A stretch of 64,000 nucleotides of DNA. Source: Nematostella vectensis (Eukaryota; Cnidaria; Anthozoa; Actiniaria; Edwardsiidae). The notes below the pieces were generated by a model. That model searched no databases and was not told the DNA's origin. It saw only the letters and a list, made by a program, of their open reading frames with translations. A program made the translations under genes and the position numbers. This document shows, piece by piece, positions 43,401-55,657 of the stretch (positions are counted from its first letter, which is position 1; each line of letters starts with the position of its first letter). The DNA lies in contig NC_064035.1 in NCBI RefSeq assembly GCF_932526225.1, forward strand, positions 6,323,501 to 6,387,500, in the 5' to 3' direction.

Positions 43401-44965
43401 AGCCACTGCTACTCTATCCCCTGTCACACACACATGAGCCACTGCTACTCTATCCCCTGTCATACACATGAGCCACTGCTACTCTATCCCCTGTCATACA
43501 CATGAGCCACTGCTACTCTATCCCCTGTCATACACATGAGCCACTGCTACTCTATCCCCTGTCATACACACATGAGCCACTGCTACTCTATCCCCTGTCA
43601 CACACATGAGCCACTGCTACTCTATCCCCAGTCACACACACATGCGCCACTGCTACTCTATCCCCTGTCATACACACATGAGCCACTGCTACTCTATCCC
43701 CTGTCATACACACATGAGCCACTGCCAATCTATCCCCTGTCATACACACATGAGCCACTGCTACTCTATCCCCTGTTATACACACATGAGCCACTGCTAC
43801 TCTATCCCCTGTCACACACATGAGCCACTGCTACTCTATCCCCTGTCATACACACATGAGCCACTGCTACTCTATCCCCTGTCACACACACAGACATGCG
43901 CCACTGCTACTCTATCCCCTGATTCACACCTTGTATGTGTTTATGTATGTATTGCCCAGGATTAAGGCCTCTATCCATCCTACTGCTGCTTACAGTTTCT
44001 GTTTAGAGTCAAGACAATTGATCCTCACATCTTTAACCTGCTCTATTTCAGGGTGTATTTTGATTTGAAGACAAAGTACATGGACCAACTGGAGGTGAGG
44101 GAATTATTTCTGCATAAAATTTCCAGATAAGTGTAGTAAGCCATAAGTTTGGTAGCCCCTTTACGTAATTACTAAGTTCATGATGATCAGAATCTTTAAT
44201 AGTCCTCTGCATGCAGTGCTGCCTTCTTATTTGATGTTATGCCTAAGCTTTGAATCTATTCTTATTGATGCTGCATACCATAAGATGAATCATCACACAA
44301 CATGTTGTGTATTAAATCACTAGGCTCACAAGAAGGAAGTCATATCCTTGCAAGGAAAACTCAAAGTTGCAAAAAAGGACTATTCTATGTCTCTCAGAAA
44401 ACTGGAAGGAATAAGTGATGAAATTCACGAGGTTCGGCAAAGTCGAATTAGTCTATGTCTGCCCAGTAGAGAGTCTGGTGTTGGTGCCGAATGTCCTGGT
44501 CACCAAGCACCATCAGAAGGAAGGACAGCGAGGGACTGGGACGAGGATGGAATGATGGTTTTGCCAGATGGCAGGTGTGATGACTCAGATAAATCAACAA
44601 CAGATAGCACAAGGGGTGATACCAGTGAATCAATACCAGATGCTGTGTGCAATGATACCAGTAAACCAATACCAGATGGTGTGTGCAATGATACCAGTAA
44701 ATCAATACCAGATGCTGTGTGCAATGATACCAGTAAATCAATACCAGATGCTGTGTGTGATGATACCAGTAAATCAATTCCAGATCCGGTGTGTGACAAT
44801 TTGGATGAATCACCCAAAATTAGCACAATGGATAGAGCAAGCGATGTTTCGCCGGCTAGCGGTGCATGTAATGACACAGCTGAATCAGCATTAGATGCTG
44901 TTTGTGGTGATTTAGGGGAGTTACCAAGTGAAGGTACAATTGATGATTTCAGTGAATCAACATAA
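37469..44965 (+). CDS. SH3BP5: SH3BP5/SH3BP5L-like coiled-coil RAB11 exchange factor
   Basis: Seven exons: 37469-37567, 37680-37742, 38789-38917, 39319-39489, 39564-39694, 44052-44094 and 44324-44965. They total 1,278 nt, or 425 residues; human family members are about 393-455. The long helical, coiled-coil N-terminal two-thirds matches the family: LNSATTEINCLEKALE, RYGKSINQSRPYYEALER, DPTWQDMLNKAVMKVMESEQ, LKTAINKSRVYFDLKTKY, DYSMSLRKLEGISDEIHE and ESGVGAE. SH3BP5 proteins activate RAB11 on recycling endosomes and, in vertebrates, bind JNK and SH3 partners on mitochondria. The C-terminal 150 residues are acidic and low in complexity. They include a tandem repeat of 12 residues (DTSKSIPDAVCN) that is not seen in vertebrate homologues as far as I know. 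Splice phases all agree. Intron 5 is expanded by a 4.2-kb minisatellite. Confidence 0.92.
39713..43925 (+). repeat. 4.2-kb minisatellite (31-36 bp unit) in SH3BP5 intron 5
   Basis: About 130 copies of gagccactgctactctatcc followed by cctgtcacacacat (with cata/caca length variants) fill nearly the whole intron, beginning about 20 bases after the donor at 39695. The first diverged copy (gagctactgtcatggccacatatctatcc) shows that the array probably grew from donor-proximal intron sequence. A block of roughly 770 bp is repeated: the rare sequence tcacatacatgag and the nearby ctatcctatgtcac occur at about 40258-40325 and again at about 41025-41095. Confidence 0.95.
44624..44795 (+). repeat. 36-bp coding minisatellite in SH3BP5
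   Basis: About five copies of gataccagtaaatcaatacc agatgctgtgtgcaat encode DTSKSIPDAVCN in frame. Copies differ by a few bases (SKPIPDGV, SKSIPDPV), which keeps the frame open and acidic. The repeat lies in the disordered C-terminal tail. Confidence 0.9.
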
Positions 44966-45443
44966 CGTGCATGTTGATCTCACTCAGAGATGGCACTAGG
45001 ATGGAAGCCAGCCAAGAAACTCCACCTAGTGTTATGTGCGGTGATAGCAGTTAATCAACACCACCTCATTTCACCCCTACAGGCCATGTGATGATTAATC
45101 AACGGAAAGACAATCAGACGGTCACATAATATTATAATGAAATCCTTTGTAGAAAACGAAATTACGAGACTGGAGAATAGTGCCAATCACATGATAGATG
45201 TTGCCATGGAAACATGGTTAGCCTTCAAGTGTACCCTTGGAACAGAACTGACTGTTCAGTGTTCCGGCTTCAAGATACCCGTGAACTCTGCAATGGAATG
45301 CATCAGGATGATCTTCCGTAAACATTGCATATCTCAGTGGAATTGCATAACTGCTATGGTTTATAGATGTATCCTTTTACTTAGATAAAACATTGGCAAT
45401 CTAGCAGTACAAGACTGTGGCTTTTCTTTATCATATATTCAAG

Positions 45444-45548
45444 TACAGTAGAACCCTGCTAACTCGAATTCTGAAGGAAAGCAAAAATCAGTTCGAGTTA
45501 ACAGGGAATTCGAGTTAGCCGAGTTCTAGTTGGCGAAGTTCTACTGTA
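45444..45548. mobile_element. pogo/Tigger-like MITE, 105 bp
   Basis: Perfect 11-bp terminal inverted repeats (tacagtagaac and gttctactgta) include a TA at each end, as expected for a Tc1/mariner-pogo target duplication. The interior has paired aactcgaatt and gaattcgagtt motifs. It has no coding capacity, so it would be a non-autonomous copy. The superfamily is inferred from the TIR style only. Confidence 0.75.
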
Positions 45549-45778
45549 TTTATAAGCATGAAAATGGGGCCGGGTCATTGGTGTATCCTTCTTGTACATT
45601 GATTAATTTCACCTTATTGTATCCAAGTAGTTAAAGCCAGAGATGGGGTTCATATCCGATAACCGCTTGGACTTTAAGATACTTCATTTGGTCACTGGCT
45701 TTTGAAACAGTACTGAAATGAAAACAAGCTTATAGATTATAGATACGAGATATCTAATGGAAAGCAAGCTGTGGAATG

Positions 45779-46174
45779 GGGCAATATGCTGGTGATAGGA
45801 CTTGCGTGACAAAATGCTGATGATAAGACTTGCGTGACAAAATGCTGGCGATAGGACTTGCGTGACAAAATGCTGGTGATAGGACTTGCGTGACAAAATG
45901 CTGGTGATAGGACTTGCGTGACAATATGCTGGTGATAGGACTTGCGTGACAAAATGCTGGCGATAGGACTTGCGTGACAAAATGCTGGTGATAGGACTTG
46001 CGTGACAAAATGCTGGTGATAGGACTTGCGTGACAATATGCTGGTGATAGGACTTGCGTGACAAAATGCTGGTGATAGGACTTGCGTGACAAAATGCTGG
46101 TGATAGGACTTGCGTGACAAAATGCTGGTGATAAGACTTGCGTGACAAAATGCTGGTGATAGGACTTGCGTGAC
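45779..46174. repeat. 28-bp minisatellite downstream of SH3BP5
   Basis: About 14 copies of aaaatgctggtgataggact tgcgtgac, highly uniform, with variants ggcgat and tgataag. All reverse-strand frames are open by chance because 28 is not a multiple of three and the unit has no stop in that direction. No gene is implied. Confidence 0.95.
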
Positions 46175-46289
46175 GATATCGCAAAATACCCACCCCGACA
46201 TACATTCAGGTGACTCAATACGTCTATAGAATAATTTATTTATTTATTTTATTTACAGTCAAATAAACAACAGTTGACAGTCATTTTAG

Positions 46290-46665
46290 TTTTTATGCGA
46301 TTTGTCGCGGTGACTGTGTCACGCCATTTGTCGTTAAATGTCACGCGGTAACCGCGTCACGCCATTTGTCGTTTAGTGTCACGCGGTAACTGTGTCACGA
46401 CATTGATGATCCATTGTATGTGTTCTGGGATTTGACATTATCATTTCACGTCATTTGTCGTCAAGTGTCACGTGGTGGCCGTGTCACGCCATTGCTGATC
46501 CCTTCATTTGTATGTGTCCTGGGTTTTCACCTTCATATGTCACGCCATTTGTCGTCAAGTGTCACGTGGTGGCCGTGTCACGCCATTGCTGATCCCTTCA
46601 TTTGAATGCGTCCTGGGTTTTCACCTTCACATGTCACGCCATTTGTCGTCAAGCGCCACGCGCAT
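46290..46665. repeat. ~92-bp tandem repeat with internal sub-repeats
   Basis: Two near-perfect copies and several diverged ones share catttgtcgtcaagtgtcacg, tggtggccgtgtcacgccat, tgctgatcccttcatttg and cctgggttttcacc. The left part is a shorter 45-bp form. No function can be read from the sequence. Confidence 0.85.
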
Positions 46666-47086
46666 GCTGACTCAGCGGTCGATCAGACAACAAAGTACGA
46701 ACGTCATATTAGGAAATACATTTACCTTGAGTCTAGCGAATCAAAATGTCGACCGCGCTCAAAACGTTGTTGCTTGTATGGCTGCCACATTAGGTAAACC
46801 ATGTGTCAATGTATTTGTCTGATTCAAACGTTACTTACGCATTGGCTTACTCTTGATGATTCGCGCAAGATAACCGCTTAATAAATTATGTTATATTCGT
46901 TATACCGTGCTTTCTCGGATGGTTTATTTGTTAAACGTGGGCCTCGCGAGACGAAAGCCTTTTAACGTGGACCACGCGAGATGCACGCCTTTAAACGAGC
47001 GCCACCCAAGAAGCGCGAATTTTTATGAGCCAGTTTAGTGCGAGATGCGGGGCGCACCGAACAGCGCCCTGCGAGACACAAGCCTC

Positions 47087-50000
47087 CTATACATGCGCTA
47101 ACCAGTCCTTGGAGGAAATGTAATTCGCACTGTGTATGACGTCACTCGCGGGAAGTGCCTCATGGTCCTCCAATAGTTCCTCCACTGTTGTCTCACATGA
47201 GAGGCTATCCAGTGAATTTGTAGAAGCTTGCACTGTCTTGTGATCTTTGTTTCTTTTTATTGTTACAGAAGGTTTTCTGATGTTTGGAAACTTTCTGACG
47301 TGAGGAAATAGTTTTCGATAACGCACCAACTCACACGAGAGAGCAATCGAGATCGCGCCAACAACGCCTATTAGAATGCTTGGAATGATGACGCTGGCAA
47401 GCCGTAACGCTGGCGTATGCTCGGTGCAAATCTTGGCTCCTTTCTTGTTTTTTTCATAATGTTTTTTTATTCGATTTTTTTCTTGATTCGTGATGATATC
47501 TGAAAAGGAAAATAAGAATATTTTATGTCTAATTTATTGGGATATAAACAAAAAGCAAATGATAAATAGATCAGGATAAAAATGACAGGGTTGTACCAAC
47601 TCGCAGTGAAGTAGTTAGTGAGGTGTTATGAACTGGTACCGGGAATTTTTACGCAATAATTTGTTCTCCTTTTATGCTTTGTAGACCACTTTTTAGCTAC
47701 ACACCAAGTCAGAGTTTGCCCCCCTCCCCCCCACCCAAGTTAGATTCTGGATTATAGATAAGGGTAGCATGGTTTCGTTAAATCCTCATACCTTTAAGGT
47801 AAAGTGGCATATTGCACAGATCTCCGTCCTCACAGCAGTAATAATGCACGTTTGGTGTTCGCCTGCTCTTAGCTCCCGTCACGCATATGTGAGATGGCCT
47901 AAGGTTCTCCACACACCCATACGTAACATTGTTGTTCTGCGCATGCGCGTCAGTTCTGCTCGCCACATGTGCCGCCATATGGGCCTTAATATAACAGCCG
48001 TGTTGTGATTTGCACACCCCGAGCGAACATCGGGGACCATTACAGAAACATTCAATACGCCTTCCTGTATATAAGAAACATGGTTAGCTGAACATTTTAT
48101 ACTGTGAAAACAACAGCAAAAACAGTTTTCCTCTTTAAAAAGTGGGATTTGCCATGGAAGAACTCTGGGAGCCGGGTGGGGTTGTGACTTGGTATACCCA
48201 ACGCTTACCTGAATACTCACCATTATTGAAATCCCCCTTGTCTAACCACACCCATGCCTTATTCTATTGCTTTTTCGTCACTTGAATTACTCGATTAAAA
48301 GGAACAAATTATGTATTCTGTTCATTGTTTTGTATCTTCTCAACACCAAGTTATTTTACCAATATCTTCTGAAGTCAACAGAGAGAAGTGTCGGGTATTG
48401 TAAGATGTGTTTCCATATCGCTTACATATTAGTCCTATTGAATTGAAAGACCATTCTAAGAGGAATAAATATTTTCTTTACGATGACGTTGACTGCTGCA
48501 ATGAATTCCTTCAACATCGCATAGTACAGAAACGTGACTAAAACATGGTCAAATGGTTAGCATATCCGTAAGTTCAGCAACCGTTTAACAAAGCCACATG
48601 CACATGCACCTAAATAGGCATACTGATATACGAATACCTCCCTGCTAAGTTTATAACTAGAGCACGAGGAAAGAGTTCTTATTGATTTGGGAATGTGATT
48701 ATTCCTTGAAGAAAATGGATGTATAATAGGGAGTATTTCCAGGTTGAAGAATATTGCATTAAAACTAGGTACACTTTTAGCAAAAATATGTTTGTTGTTG
48801 TTTTAACAAGAAAAATAGGTCCGCGTCTCTCCATTTTAATAGGCTTACATTCTTATGTCGGTATTATATGTCGATATCACGCCCGCGCACAGAAAAAGAA
48901 AATACTTTACAATATTACACTATAAATTATTTGCGGGAAAGGTTTGTATGGCAGTTACGAAGAAAAGATATGCAAGAAGCATGGGCGAATTGACCTATTC
49001 CTGCCGTATCGGCTGCCTAGCGCCTGCTATCCTGTGGCCGTAGAGGCCAGCAGCTGATCCAGTTTGTTTCTTTTTCGTATTGGCAGCCACTTTGGCGCGC
49101 ATTTTTGCTTAGCTAATCAGTTAATCTTTCCTTGTGAATTCAAGATCGAAATGATGAAAGAAAGCAACTTTTAAGAGATACGCTCGCTTATGATATTTCA
49201 TTATTCGCTCTTATTTTCAAAATATCGTTTTAAATGAGTTTGCAATTGCTGATTAAACTCAGGAATTGTATTAACATCAAAAAGCCATACTTAGCAAATC
49301 CCGACAGCCTTAGCGAAGTGTGCTGCCCCAATGAGTTTTAGAAAATACTAATAAACACGAAAAAAAACCTTGTAGTAGATTAGCTTTATTGCCTACACTC
49401 AACTTAAAGCAAATTGTTTCAAGAAAATTACCCAATGTTTCCGGCAAGTCTATTTGTACCGAGATGCATTTCCGCCAGGCACAGCTCAGCACTACGTATC
49501 AATGTTGCTTATAAGCTTGGTATTCAAGACATCGGGAGCCACGCTTGTGTCTTATGTTGATTTAATTGATAAGTTTTTACGCCACAGAGTCGCTGCACCG
49601 TCATATCTACTCGGATCATCTTAAGTATATGGCGTCCCGGATATATTTTGATGCTTCGTTTATAATTAGCAATCTCGATTTTTGAGAGTTTGAGTATTAC
49701 ATGCCCTCCAGATTCGCTCCTTAAAGGTGAAGTACATTCAAACGGAGCCAATGCTCGCCATTATTTAACGCTCTTGCCGCCTTTTTTATTTTTGTTGACC
49801 ACGCACTTGGAAATTCACTCTTATTTTCCTTTTTTGTTTTCCAGTTTTATTGATATCTTATGTGGAAACAAATCCCCTTCTCCGCATTTCCTAAACTCCA
49901 ATATTATGGTTTATATTTTCGTCGCACTTATGTGTCTCCTATTTTTCCTTTGTCCCATTCCCGATCCTCCAAGTTTGACATAAAAAATCCATTTAAACAA

Positions 50001-51100
50001 AAACCGAATGTTAAACCATTTACCGAGGCGCCAGTGTAATTTTAATCTTAAATGATTCAAACGCGAATTTGAAAGCACATCACCAAAGATAAAAGGCTTA
50101 TCTCCCAAACGATTTTCATTAAATTCGCCAGAATGAAGTGCGTTTTTCTTTCCCTCGCGAGTTCTATCTTTGGTCGGTATTTGTTAAATGTACCGATAAA
50201 TGTTGAAGTTTAATTCGAATTGTTTCTTTGTCGGTATTCGTTGTTGTTAAAATCGTGTAGATCATTTTTAGTCGTTTCCGCTGGCAAATTTATTGAAATA
50301 TTGCAATTAATGTTTTTCACTTCAATGCATGAATTTTTTCATTCATACAACGTACTACTGCAAGTGCATGATTCTTCAGATGTTTATCAATCACACAGCC
50401 CTTTTACTAATTCATTAAATTCTCACTTTTCTGATATCCTTCGACCCTGCTGATCCGAGTTCGTGATGCTAGATTCGCTCATTTTGGTACTCGTGTTCCA
50501 AATTCTGCTAATTTCATTCTCGTTTTGCTTTCTCTTAGTGATAACGGCATTCTTTATTTAATGAATAAATAACCATGACAGTGCCTATCTGTGTGACTTA
50601 TTGATATATTTTTAAAAGGGAAAACACACATTCTTTCTTATCGTAGGTCCGATATTTCATGGATACAGCACAATTTAATCTGTTACTATATTAATTCCCT
50701 GAATTTAAAAACTCGGCTAGGGGCCAGCGCCTCTGAGGTCCTCCCCAAACCAACAGTATAATTCAACTTAGAAAATTAGCAACCTAATTTCCCGTCGATA
50801 TCATATAACAAAATGATTAAAGTTTCCCCAACTTGGCGAAAATCGCAGAAAACGAGTGAAAGGGACATAAAACGTGAAGTATACTCACTGAGGTGAATTC
50901 GATATTTTGGTTAGTGGTTTTGTTTCGATGAAGTGAAAGATAATATGTTGTACTTGAGAGGAACGACCTCTTATAGTAATTCCCCGTTCGCAATTCACCT
51001 CGAGCTACACGCTGACACAAAAATATAAATAACACCTACCACGAGTTAGTTTTGCAAGTAGCATCACGGCGAAAAAAAGCGCTGCTTTAGTGAGAGCCAT
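47087..51100 (-). CDS. BAMBI: BAMBI-like TGF-beta/BMP pseudoreceptor
   Basis: Three exons on the minus strand: 51100-51040, 48064-47792 and 47499-47087, totalling 747 nt, or 248 residues (human BAMBI is 260). Residues 1-20 form a signal peptide (MALTKAALFFAVMLLAKLTR). Exon 2 encodes a cysteine-rich activin-receptor-type ectodomain: RRIECFCNGPRC, VCKSQHGC and the closing CCEDGDLCN signature. Exon 3 gives a single membrane helix (ASVIIPSILIGVVGAISIAL) and an intracellular tail of about 90 residues with no kinase domain. That layout matches BAMBI, which dampens BMP/activin/TGF-beta signalling by competing in receptor complexes at the plasma membrane. Splice phases agree. Intron 1 is long (about 3 kb) and contains no coding exon that I can support. 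The alternative, a truncated type I receptor, is less likely because the gene ends cleanly. Confidence 0.87.
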
Positions 51101-54100
51101 ACCACCCGCCGCCAGTTAGCTGTAGAGTGAACCGTGGTGAAACTTGCCATCCGGCCTAGTGCGCGCAGTTGATGCCATCATGGGGGGACACGCTGACCCT
51201 GCCTGGCACCGTCAACATCAAGCTATTATACATGCAGCCTTCTGATTGGTCAGTCTACTCTCTATGTCGACCGCACCAGTCCACGCCAGTCTTAGCCAAA
51301 CTGTTGCCATTAATTAATTGCTTCAAACGCGGAAATATTTAGGAGCCTTTTTGACGAGTGTTAAAATTTTCTTAATATCGCTTTGAGATTAGAAAACAAT
51401 TGTTGGCCCAAGAATCCAGGCACCGCACGAACACAGGCTTTTACCCAAATTTAAATGGCGGATCTTGTTTTTATTTTTAATTTTCTTATTCACAACCTTT
51501 CAGTTCGTCCTCGCCGTCACTGCTGAATTCGCTAATAGGTTGTAATCAGGCCATTTTAAGGGTCGACTATTAGTCACCTAGGCGCCTAGTGCGCGAGCTT
51601 GTAATGCTAAATTGTTAATGTTATAAACGTGGAAATGTTTTTTAATAGCTTTTGCACGCAATTCTGACAAAACTGGACAAATTCTCTGACAAATTCTCCC
51701 CTATTAAACCTTTTTTGGGTGAGTGAAGTGAGGTGCTGTCGTTGCTAAAACCATGTGTTCTCCTTCTTGTATTTAAAGAAACGAGCAATAGTACTAAAAT
51801 AACTTTTTATGGTGCTTGGAAGACTGCTTGAGCCTCTTCAGTGTTCCGCTGAATGTCCTTATTATCTGCTTAATGTTATTTTTATTATATTTTTTCGATG
51901 ATTTGTTAAAGTTTCACATTGATAGCAACTCATATTTTTTTTGTACAATATTTGATAGAAAAAAAGTGTTTCTCCTGTTTAGGGATATGACGAATATGCT
52001 GCGTCGTATGTTTTCTCTCTTTGTTTTCTCCTTTCTCAATTTGACCTGAGGAGTTGTGAGGATTGAAAGGGGAACTGTTCGCTTTCTGCTTATTGTTTGT
52101 TCTCCCGGTAAAGCCGCCCGCCGTCGCCTCTCAAGCCAGAATGACACTTGCCATGCAATTTTCGCGCGCAAATCTCGTCTGTATGGCGCCAAACTCGGCG
52201 ACTGCCGCTATCGGCAAAGGCGGGAATAAGACCTTGTTGACTAAATTAAAAGATGCATGTTAAAATTAAAGCCCAGAAAGCCTTCAGCGAAATTTTCTTA
52301 CTTTTTAACTTGGAGAATTAGTTTGGGGGCAAAGAGAGCTGGCTCCAACAGGTCGAGTTTCATTCAGTCCATGTAGAGCAAGTGGCGGCACTTTAACTCG
52401 CGTCACACTAAGGGGTCGTCATCAGAGTGACATTTTATGAATGATCTAGCTTAATTATTTAACACAGTGTTTTCGAGAACACAAGGGTTTATCGATTTGG
52501 CTATAGTTGTTATAGCGATACTTGCAAAAATCGAAAGAAAAGGAAAAGACAATTAAAAACAACATTTCGTGATGTCTCCTTTGTCGTGTAAAGACTGCCC
52601 TTAGGCAATGCATTACTTAAATTTTAAACTTTCGTAAACGTTTCATTTTAGAGCTGATAACAACGGGGAAAAAATGGATATAAGCCGACAATCTTTGTCT
52701 TTAACCTCTCACGAATATATAACAAAGTGATGTTATCATGAACAGCATCTAATATCACAAGAAGGCAGTAGCATTCGGCCAGCTGTAGATATCTCGTTTT
52801 TAAAGTTATGGTACCTTAAAGCGAACGCTTGTCTGGGATTTGTCGGATAATCTTGAGAGTAATCCTATTTTTCTCTCGGAAAAGGTTTTTTGGGACTCTT
52901 GACGATGCCTTTGTCTGGATTCAAATTTCTTGCCCCAAACCATTTATTATTTTAAAAGGGTGTAATTTTTTGTTTGTTTCACCAACTCAATAAAAATTTG
53001 GAGGCGCATTCTGCCTTTTAGTCCTAAAACATAAAGCAATGTCAAATTCTAGATGAAATTAAATTGATTACATATCACCGCGGCTAGCTGGACTTTTCTT
53101 ATTTCATGCTGGGGGTTTTACCAGACTGAGGCTGTCGAATGTTTTTTTATTATTTTAATTGCTCAGAACCACATAAATATAACATAAGTACGGTATGTAT
53201 AGTATTTGTACCCCTATCCCTTGCCCTATAATCGTATAGCACAAAAGAGAAGCTAGCTGAGGTCTTTGTTGTTATTAAATGTGTTATGACTTGCTGATGG
53301 GCCATCTCGAGTGCCTACTACTTAAGTCGCCTCACTAAGTGTGTGTGCATTTAGGCCTAATTCTTCCAAAGTACAAATTACTTGAGTTATTACTCACTTA
53401 TTTGGGTAGCTTCACCGCGAGTGCCATCTAGCACATGGCAAAACTGAGGATTCCTCTCATTAACCATCACCCTCACACAGCGAGGCGTTTCCGACCATTC
53501 TTCAGATTAGACATTTCCTCTTTAGAAAAAAAAGCAGTAATCATGATAATCCGTCTGAGGGGCTTCTAAAAACCCTCATTCTAGTAATATCTGATTATTG
53601 ATGATGGATCGAATGTAAAGTTAGTTTTTTTTTTTTGTACAGTGCTTCTTATGTGGCGGACTCGACTCAGTGCCCTTCTAGCAGGCCTTTCTTCCTGTTT
53701 GATAACAGTTCACTTAGCCGTCTGTCGCGTCTTTTGTTGAAACAAACAGAGAACAAGCTCTGCTAGCAAGGTATGGGTCCCCTCCGCAGACTTCTGAACT
53801 CTGCCATGAGAAAGCACCCAAGCACATTGCCTAGCGCAGGCGACTTGGGATAATGCCTAACGCCGCCAGTATACAATGGAGTGATGATTTCCCAACAAAA
53901 AGTGCTCTGCAAGAACAGAAAATTACTCTCCAGCGCAGATCTTCACTAAAAGCTTTCATGGTTCGAGCAGCTGGATCGTTCGAGAGAGGAGTTTAGCAAC
54001 ATACTTCATGTAGTAAGGTTTTAAGAACTCGATTGGGAGATTTATCTAATATGAGAATGTATGACGTCCACCAACAACTAACCTTATGGGTCAAATGACT

Positions 54101-54221
54101 GTCGAATGACAGAACATTGGAAACCACCCGGGGATTTGAAAATAGGTGTAATCCTAACACCCGTACCATAATCCACTACTTCTAACAGTTTATACCATAA
54201 TCCACCACTTCTATCTCCCAA

Positions 54222-54310
54222 CACAGGGGCGTCGGTCGGGGAGGGGCAGGCCGGGGGGGGGGGGGGGGGGGGGGCGCTTGCCCCCACTTTTCTGAGCGGA
54301 TGTGTGTGTG
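54222..54310. repeat. Dispersed GC-rich repeat with poly-G, copy 1
   Basis: The segment ggggcgtcggtcggggaggg, a run of about 22 G, gcgcttgcccccacttttct and gagcgg matches, module by module, the sequence at about 62608-62690. This suggests a dispersed repeat family with a homopolymer core. Confidence 0.6.
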
Positions 54311-55618
54311 TGTGTATTAATATGCTAGTAGCATTGCTCGCTTTTAATCAAAATTATGCTTGCTTTTAAATATTATGCCATTCTTCCAACATATGCTCGA
54401 CAAAAAATGGGAAAAAAACAATAAAAGAAAGTTGATCTTTGAAACTTTTCTTTAATATGGGCATAATATAAAAGATATTACAGGAACCCATTGAAAAACA
54501 AAGCTTTCATGCAAAACTATATTAAATACAAAGCTTTACTGTAACGCATTTCAATATACCGAAGCATCACACTTGTAAGTAATCACGGCTGCACTTTCTT
54601 GACAGTCGAGGTCCAATTAGGTTGATCGGAATGCATCTAACGACTCGGCTTTATTTTTCCTCGCGATCAGCAACAACACATTGCGCAATGTCCCGAGAGC
54701 AAGAGTGGAACTGGGAACAAGTTTTTCCTAGACTTCCTGTTCCGACTCTTTCCCACCCCTTCCCTCGACCTCAGCCCCCCTCATTTCATTATAAAATATA
54801 TGAGATAGTACAGGCGCTCTGATTGGTGGGATTGGTCACTTAAAAAAAATGCTGACATCCTAAGCAAAAAGATCAGGAACGTTAGAGAGCGGTACCCTCA
54901 TTTTGGACTTGACATTGAACAAGACGCTACTCGCTTACCAGTGTTGATTAAGCAAGATGGCAATTAAATTACCATTTTCATTTCCGGAAATCCTATGTAG
55001 GGGAGGGGTGGGGGCGTTTATTAGAGAAAGACGTTCATTACAAACTTGTAAGCTTAGGGGGCCGTTCATCAGATCAGAGGCGTTCCGTCTTTTATCCAAA
55101 TATAGTACCAACGGATTCCTGCAATGTTCCTTTCTACGATTGAAAACTCTCGCTTAGTAATCGTCCTATATGGAATTATAAACTGGGTTTAAAGAAGCAG
55201 AGTTTCCACTTCACTGTGAAGGGGGGTGAAGGGGTATTCTCAATTGTACTCGCCTTGGCTTGGGTCGTCAAGAGCTTTATTGGAGGGTTGTATACCCCCC
55301 AAACCCTTGTAGCTTAGCTTAAAATTCTTAGTAATGCCAGACAGATATAGTAGGGGATGAAGAACATTTTCTTTTAGAATTACCGGGATGATTTACTTGA
55401 TTTTTATGTGTAATGCTAGACACCTTGCCAAAATAGAATTTTATTTATTTTATTTTTGGATCCACATCGATGTAGATGTTGCATAAGGTCCTATACATAA
55501 AATCCCATCAATAAAATAACTACCTACCTCCTCCGTAGTACAATAAGCCGAAATCAAAAATACTTTCTAAATTTAAATACTAGCCAGACAGGCATTAAAA
55601 CCGTCGAGCTTGTCACGT

Positions 55619-55657
55619 GATGTGCTCACATTCGGGATTGAAGCATGTGAGCACATC
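55619..55657. other. Perfect 12-bp stem hairpin
   Basis: gatgtgctcaca at 55619-55630 pairs exactly with tgtgagcacatc at 55646-55657 around a 15-nt loop. It could be a cruciform, an RNA structure or the remnant of a foldback element; nothing distinguishes these. Confidence 0.6.

Larger units (their letters stand above)
44966..47086. other. Intergenic and 3' flank of SH3BP5, repeat-rich
   Basis: No coding exon is visible. The region holds a 105-bp inverted-repeat element, a 28-bp minisatellite and a 90-bp-scale repeat, then a GC-richer stretch with small repeats of cgcgagacgaaagcc type at about 46945-47085 just beyond the BAMBI stop. Confidence 0.6.

Noticed and set aside
39711-43965. Frames of up to 170 codons rich in His, Ser and Cys, and CRISPR-like regularity
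   Set aside because: The array is contiguous repeat without unique spacers, sits inside an intron of a eukaryotic gene, and the frames are repeat artefacts.
45684-46218. Three overlapping reverse frames of about 155-173 codons
   Set aside because: All arise from the 28-bp array, which is open in all three reverse frames; no gene features.
48719-49043. Short plus-strand frames in the BAMBI intron
   Set aside because: AT-rich chance frames without splice support or family match.
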